Program-made: the position numbers and the translations under genes | Shown: positions 13,946 to 16,386 of the stretch, piece after piece | Layout of the letters: each line of letters begins with the position of its first letter | Position numbering within the stretch: position 1 is the stretch's first letter | Assembly: GCA_027484495.1 (NCBI GenBank) | Contig: JAIXSW010000299.1 | Location: 1-16,386, forward strand | Reading direction: 5' to 3' | DNA from: Gammaproteobacteria bacterium | GTDB lineage: Bacteria > Pseudomonadota > Gammaproteobacteria > Enterobacterales > Alteromonadaceae | Length of the DNA stretch: 16,386 nucleotides | Notes under the pieces: generated by a model | Told to the model about the DNA's origin: nothing | Databases searched by the model: none | What the model saw: only the letters and a program-made list of their open reading frames with translations

Positions 13946-14902
13946 TTACGGCTGTTTAACCGGCGTTGGCTGTGCCGGTGGTTGTTTTAACTGGATCGGA
14001 TCCGATTCTTTCGCTTTCCCTTGCAGAATCGAAATCTCTACCCGACGATTGCGTTTGCGGTTTTGCTCAGTGTCGTTGTCGACCAACGGCCTCGTATCAG
14101 CGTGACCAACCACGACCAAACGGTTTTTATCCATACCGGTGCCATTGAGCAATTCAACGGCGACAGACACTGCCCGCTTCGACGATAACTCCCAGTTATT
14201 ACTATTCAATTCATCCGACACTTGATCGTTATCGGTATGACCAGAGACTGTCACTTCGCCCGGAATATCGCGCAATATGGCGCCAATCTGCTGAATAATT
14301 GGTTTGAATCGTGGCTGCAGGAAGGTGGAACCAGACGGGAATGAACCGTTTTCTTTGATGCGGATTATGATTTGCTGACCCAGAGACTCCAGCTCAATTG
14401 CCCCGTCCTGGATCTGCTCCTGCATCTGTTCGGCGACTTTTTTGGCCAGTTCGTTGGTTTGTTCTTGTGCTTGCCCATCATTTTCACCGGTTGCGGCGGA
14501 AGATTGCGCATCAGTGTTATTTGATGCCCCACCGGTTTGCTCACCGCGTTGTTCCTGGACTCCACCGGACGAATCTTCCTTACCAGCCTGAAATTCGATG
14601 GTTTGCAGAGTCATATCAATGGTTTGCTGCTGGATGGTGTCTATCGGGGTCGGCTCAGGCCGGCCAGGCCGAAACTCCATTGCAATGACGCTGGTGCCTT
14701 TGGGAATATCCTTTACTTCAATTTTATTCTGCACACCAAAAGCAAAGGCCATCGAACCGGCAATTTGCTTGAATTTCTGCACATCCATTTCGGAAAAAGA
14801 TAGCAACAAGACAAAAAAGCACATTAACAGCGCCATCAGGTCAGCAAAGGTTCCCATATACGCCGGTAAACCTGGGGGTGGGCATTTCGGACATTCAGCC
14901 AT
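13946..14902 (-). CDS. pomB: Sodium-driven flagellar stator protein PomB
   Basis: PomB (318 residues) pairs with PomA in the ion-conducting stator. After a cysteine/proline N-terminus, CPKCPPPGLPAYMGTFADLM leads into the single transmembrane helix, with the ion-binding aspartate at D21. The plug and linker follow, with FKQIAGSMAFAFGVQNKIEV and the PGRPEPTPID block characteristic of Vibrio-type PomB rather than proton-type MotB. A low-complexity stretch rich in Q, S, G, T and N (about 108-150) is the flexible linker. An OmpA-like peptidoglycan-binding domain follows (about 165-300), with VTVSGHTDNDQVSD and the NRKRNRRVEISI end. The C-terminal tail is rich in Q and P. It begins 8 nt after the pomA stop, so the two are one operon. 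Its stop lies in the loop of a 7-bp hairpin, just before the terminator. Confidence 0.95.
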   Translation of the reverse strand: MAECPKCPPPGLPAYMGTFADLMALLMCFFVLLLSFSEMDVQKFKQIAGSMAFAFGVQNKIEVKDIPKGTSVIAMEFRPGRPEPTPIDTIQQQTIDMTLQTIEFQAGKEDSSGGVQEQRGEQTGGASNNTDAQSSAATGENDGQAQEQTNELAKKVAEQMQEQIQDGAIELESLGQQIIIRIKENGSFPSGSTFLQPRFKPIIQQIGAILRDIPGEVTVSGHTDNDQVSDELNSNNWELSSKRAVSVAVELLNGTGMDKNRLVVVGHADTRPLVDNDTEQNRKRNRRVEISILQGKAKESDPIQLKQPPAQPTPVKQP

Positions 14903-14910
14903 AATCTGAC

Positions 14911-15681
14911 TCAGACCTCATCTGTCTTAACGGCGCGTTTTTTCTCTTTCATGTAGTTGCGTAATACGCCTTCAATGACTTTTGGATTCTGCCCATCCTG
15001 GATCCCCATGATGGCATCCAGAATCAGCTGGTTATTGGTTTTTTCTTCGTTATTGCGGACGATCATTTTGTCCGCTATCGGCATACATAAACAGTTGGCC
15101 TGCAGAGCACCATACAAAGTGGTCAATAAGGCTACGGCCATGGCCGGGCCTATCGATTTAGGGTCCGACATATTCGCCAGCATCGCGACTAGGCCCACCA
15201 GCGTGCCGATCATGCCCATGGCGGGCCCAAGATCGCCGAGTTGCTTCCACAGACCGATATAAACCTCATGTCGGGCATAGGTCAGATCAATGTCTTTTTC
15301 CAGTGTGGTACGGACCACGTCTGCATCATGGCCATCGACCAACATGTTGATGCCTTTTTGCATAAATGGGTTGTTGATTTCTGCTTCTTCTAATGCCAGA
15401 AAACCGCCTTTACGGGCGGTATCCGCCAACTGTACTGACCTTTCGATAAGTTCTTCAGGCGATTGTGATTTGAACATAAATGCTTTGCCGGCGGCAGAGA
15501 AAGATGATGCAAGCTGCGCGAGCGTAAACTTCATAATCACCACAGTGATACTGCCACCGAAGACGATAACAATCGAGATAAAGTCGTAATACAACATCAG
15601 ATTGCCGGCCGCGCTTAAATACATCGCCCAAACCATCACACCTAATGTCGCGAGCAGTCCTATGACGGTTGCTAAATCCAC
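14911..15681 (-). CDS. pomA: Sodium-driven flagellar stator protein PomA
   Basis: PomA (256 residues) is the inner-membrane stator subunit that couples sodium flow to rotation of the flagellum. Four transmembrane segments are visible: about 1-22, 28-50, 148-170 and 178-200. The N-terminus MDLATVIGLL and the MKFTLAQL and AGKAFMFK segments resemble Vibrio PomA. The large cytoplasmic loop (about 55-145) contains charged residues (R81, R90, E98, E99) in the region that meets the FliG rotor protein. The helix-three motif GDLGPAMGMIGTLVGLVAML and the helix-four TTLYGALQANCLCMP are strongly conserved. The start is a GTG at 15681, with AGGAG eight bases before it. A sigma-28-like promoter lies about 58-84 bases upstream. 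Sodium rather than proton specificity is inferred from similarity. Confidence 0.95.
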   Translation of the reverse strand: MDLATVIGLLATLGVMVWAMYLSAAGNLMLYYDFISIVIVFGGSITVVIMKFTLAQLASSFSAAGKAFMFKSQSPEELIERSVQLADTARKGGFLALEEAEINNPFMQKGINMLVDGHDADVVRTTLEKDIDLTYARHEVYIGLWKQLGDLGPAMGMIGTLVGLVAMLANMSDPKSIGPAMAVALLTTLYGALQANCLCMPIADKMIVRNNEEKTNNQLILDAIMGIQDGQNPKVIEGVLRNYMKEKKRAVKTDEV

Positions 15682-15738
15682 TTCTTATCTCCTGCTGAAA
15701 CAGAACAAACTGATGTACTCATGCTAGCTTACCGCTAT

Positions 15739-15765
15739 CTATCGACCAAGCCAGTGAGAATGTTA
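15739..15765 (-). promoter_or_regulatory. pomA: Sigma-28 (FliA) type promoter of pomAB
   Basis: On the minus strand TAACATTC, 11 bases, then GTCGATAG. This matches the flagellar sigma-28 layout (TAAAGTTT-N11-GCCGATAA): TAAC at 15762-15765, 15 nt to the -10, and GTCGATAG at 15739-15746 (six of eight). Transcription would begin near 15732, leaving a leader of about 50 nt to the pomA GTG. Stator genes are commonly late, FliA-controlled genes. Confidence 0.65.
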
Positions 15766-15815
15766 AATTTTTTTCTGTCAGCCGGCAAAAATAGCATCCA
15801 GAGTGGCCTTTCTGA

Positions 15816-15844
15816 TTGACCAGCTCAGGTGGCTGAGGTAACTT
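15816..15844 (+). promoter_or_regulatory. Candidate promoter of xseB-ispA
   Basis: TTGACC (15816-15821, five of six) and TAACTT (15839-15844, three of six) lie 17 nt apart, with a start expected near 15851, some 20 nt before xseB. It faces away from the pomAB promoter. The -10 is weak. Confidence 0.4.
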
Positions 15845-15871
15845 TGCGCACAAATCAAGGTGGGGACCGCT

Positions 15872-16117
15872 ATGAGCAAAAAGCAGGCAGAAACTGCTCA
15901 GTTCGAAGACAATGTGCGCGAACTAAGTGAAATCGTCCAGCAATTAGAACAAGGTGAACTGACTCTTGAGCAGGCATTAGCCCGGTTTGAGCGCGGTATT
16001 ACTCTGTCCCGCCTGAGTCAACAACAATTACAGACAGCGGAGCAAAAAGTTCAGCTGTTATTGCAACAGGCACAGGGCGAGACCTTAGTGCCGTTCCAGA
16101 CTGATTCCGGGGTCTGA
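15872..16117 (+). CDS. xseB: Exodeoxyribonuclease VII small subunit XseB
   Basis: This 81-residue protein is the small subunit of exonuclease VII, which degrades single-stranded DNA from both ends together with the large subunit XseA (not in this window). It is entirely helical, as in the family: FEDNVRELSEIVQQLEQGEL, then TLEQALARFERGITLSRLSQ, then a glutamine-rich helix, ending LVPFQTDSGV. The order and spacing of the ELSEIVQQLE and FERGI motifs match E. coli XseB (80 residues). The ATG at 15872 follows a GGGGA; a GTG at 15860 would add four residues. ispA begins four bases after its stop, forming the usual xseB-ispA operon. Confidence 0.95.
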   Translation: MSKKQAETAQFEDNVRELSEIVQQLEQGELTLEQALARFERGITLSRLSQQQLQTAEQKVQLLLQQAQGETLVPFQTDSGV

Positions 16118-16121
16118 ACTG

Positions 16122-16386
16122 ATGTTGCAAAACCTTGCCGCTGACCAGCAACGTGTTGGTCAGATGATGTCGACGTTGTTAGCAGACTTGACCGTTACTG
16201 ACCCACGGCTGCTGGATGCGATGCAATATAGCCTGCTACTGGGCGGTAAGCGATTGCGGCCTTTTCTGGTCTACAGCGTAGGCCGGATGCTCGGTGCCGA
16301 GCTGACAGATCTGGACGGCCCGGCAGCAGCCATCGAGTGTTTGCACACTTACTCGCTGATCCACGATGATTTACCGGCGATGGACG
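16122..16386 (+). CDS. ispA: Farnesyl diphosphate synthase IspA, 5' fragment
   Basis: The first 88 codons of a trans-prenyltransferase, cut by the right window edge. IspA condenses dimethylallyl or geranyl diphosphate with isopentenyl diphosphate to give farnesyl diphosphate for quinones and undecaprenyl lipid. Visible are the LLLGGKRLRPFLVY motif, with the K and R residues that bind diphosphate, then AAAIECLHTYSLIHDDLPAMD, which starts the first aspartate-rich motif. The N-terminus has the expected length before GGKRLRP. The ATG at 16122 is four bases after the xseB stop; no other start lies nearby in frame. A downstream dxs is typical of this neighbourhood but lies outside the window. Octaprenyl and geranylgeranyl synthases are close homologs; linkage to xseB favours IspA. 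Confidence 0.95.
   Translation, partial: MLQNLAADQQRVGQMMSTLLADLTVTDPRLLDAMQYSLLLGGKRLRPFLVYSVGRMLGAELTDLDGPAAAIECLHTYSLIHDDLPAMD

Noticed and set aside
1..16386. Mobile elements, CRISPR arrays, tRNA or rRNA genes, toxin-antitoxin or defence genes
   Set aside because: I found no direct-repeat arrays, transposase motifs, cloverleaf or rRNA segments; nearly all the sequence is taken by recognised core genes.

Overview
This window looks like chromosomal DNA of a flagellated gammaproteobacterium, most likely from the Aeromonadales/Vibrionales part of the class. The evidence is the run thiI, pomB, pomA, xseB, ispA, the sodium-type flagellar stator, a ThiI with a C-terminal rhodanese domain, and a TonB-dependent BtuB under a cobalamin riboswitch. 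I cannot name a genus from sequence alone. I see no insertion sequence, tRNA, rRNA, CRISPR array or prophage gene.

Layout: 1-507 is the 3' end of an RND multidrug pump, closed by a hairpin. 629-3879 is a tightly overlapping operon, btuD-btuC-cobO-btuF. It encodes the inner-membrane vitamin B12 importer, its periplasmic binding protein and the corrinoid adenosyltransferase. 3892-5374 (minus) holds a Rossmann-type FAD oxidoreductase followed by a small PH-domain protein. 5464-6015 (plus) is msrA. 6025-8079 (minus) is a pair of tandem paralogous secreted proteins of unknown function, separated by a hairpin. 8307-10166 (minus) is btuB, preceded by a 216-nt class-I-like cobalamin riboswitch and a sigma-70-like promoter. 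10553-11035 (minus) is yajQ, divergent from a VanZ-like membrane protein and panE (11131-12398, plus). 12418-13878 (minus) is thiI. 13946-15681 (minus) is pomAB, with a good sigma-28 promoter. 15872-16117 (plus) is xseB, followed by the 5' end of ispA, cut by the window edge.

How the genes fit together: BtuB brings corrinoid across the outer membrane, BtuF captures it in the periplasm, BtuCD carries it into the cytoplasm and CobO turns it into adenosylcobalamin. Only the btuB transcript carries a recognisable B12 sensor. The btuD operon leader is too short for one, so outer-membrane uptake seems to be the riboswitch-controlled step. thiI, xseB and ispA form the usual neighbourhood of the DXP/isoprenoid and thiamine branch. 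pomAB sits inside it as an independently controlled motility unit.

The least explained material is the paralogous pair at 6025-8079. These are two 312-residue exported proteins with four cysteines in matching positions, aligning without gaps over 138 residues. Their pattern faintly recalls lipid-binding TULIP-type folds. Most other points of interest are regulatory: a perfect -10 hexamer inside a terminator loop upstream of thiI, overlapping divergent promoters between yajQ and the VanZ gene, and a candidate kissing hairpin just before the btuB ribosome binding site.
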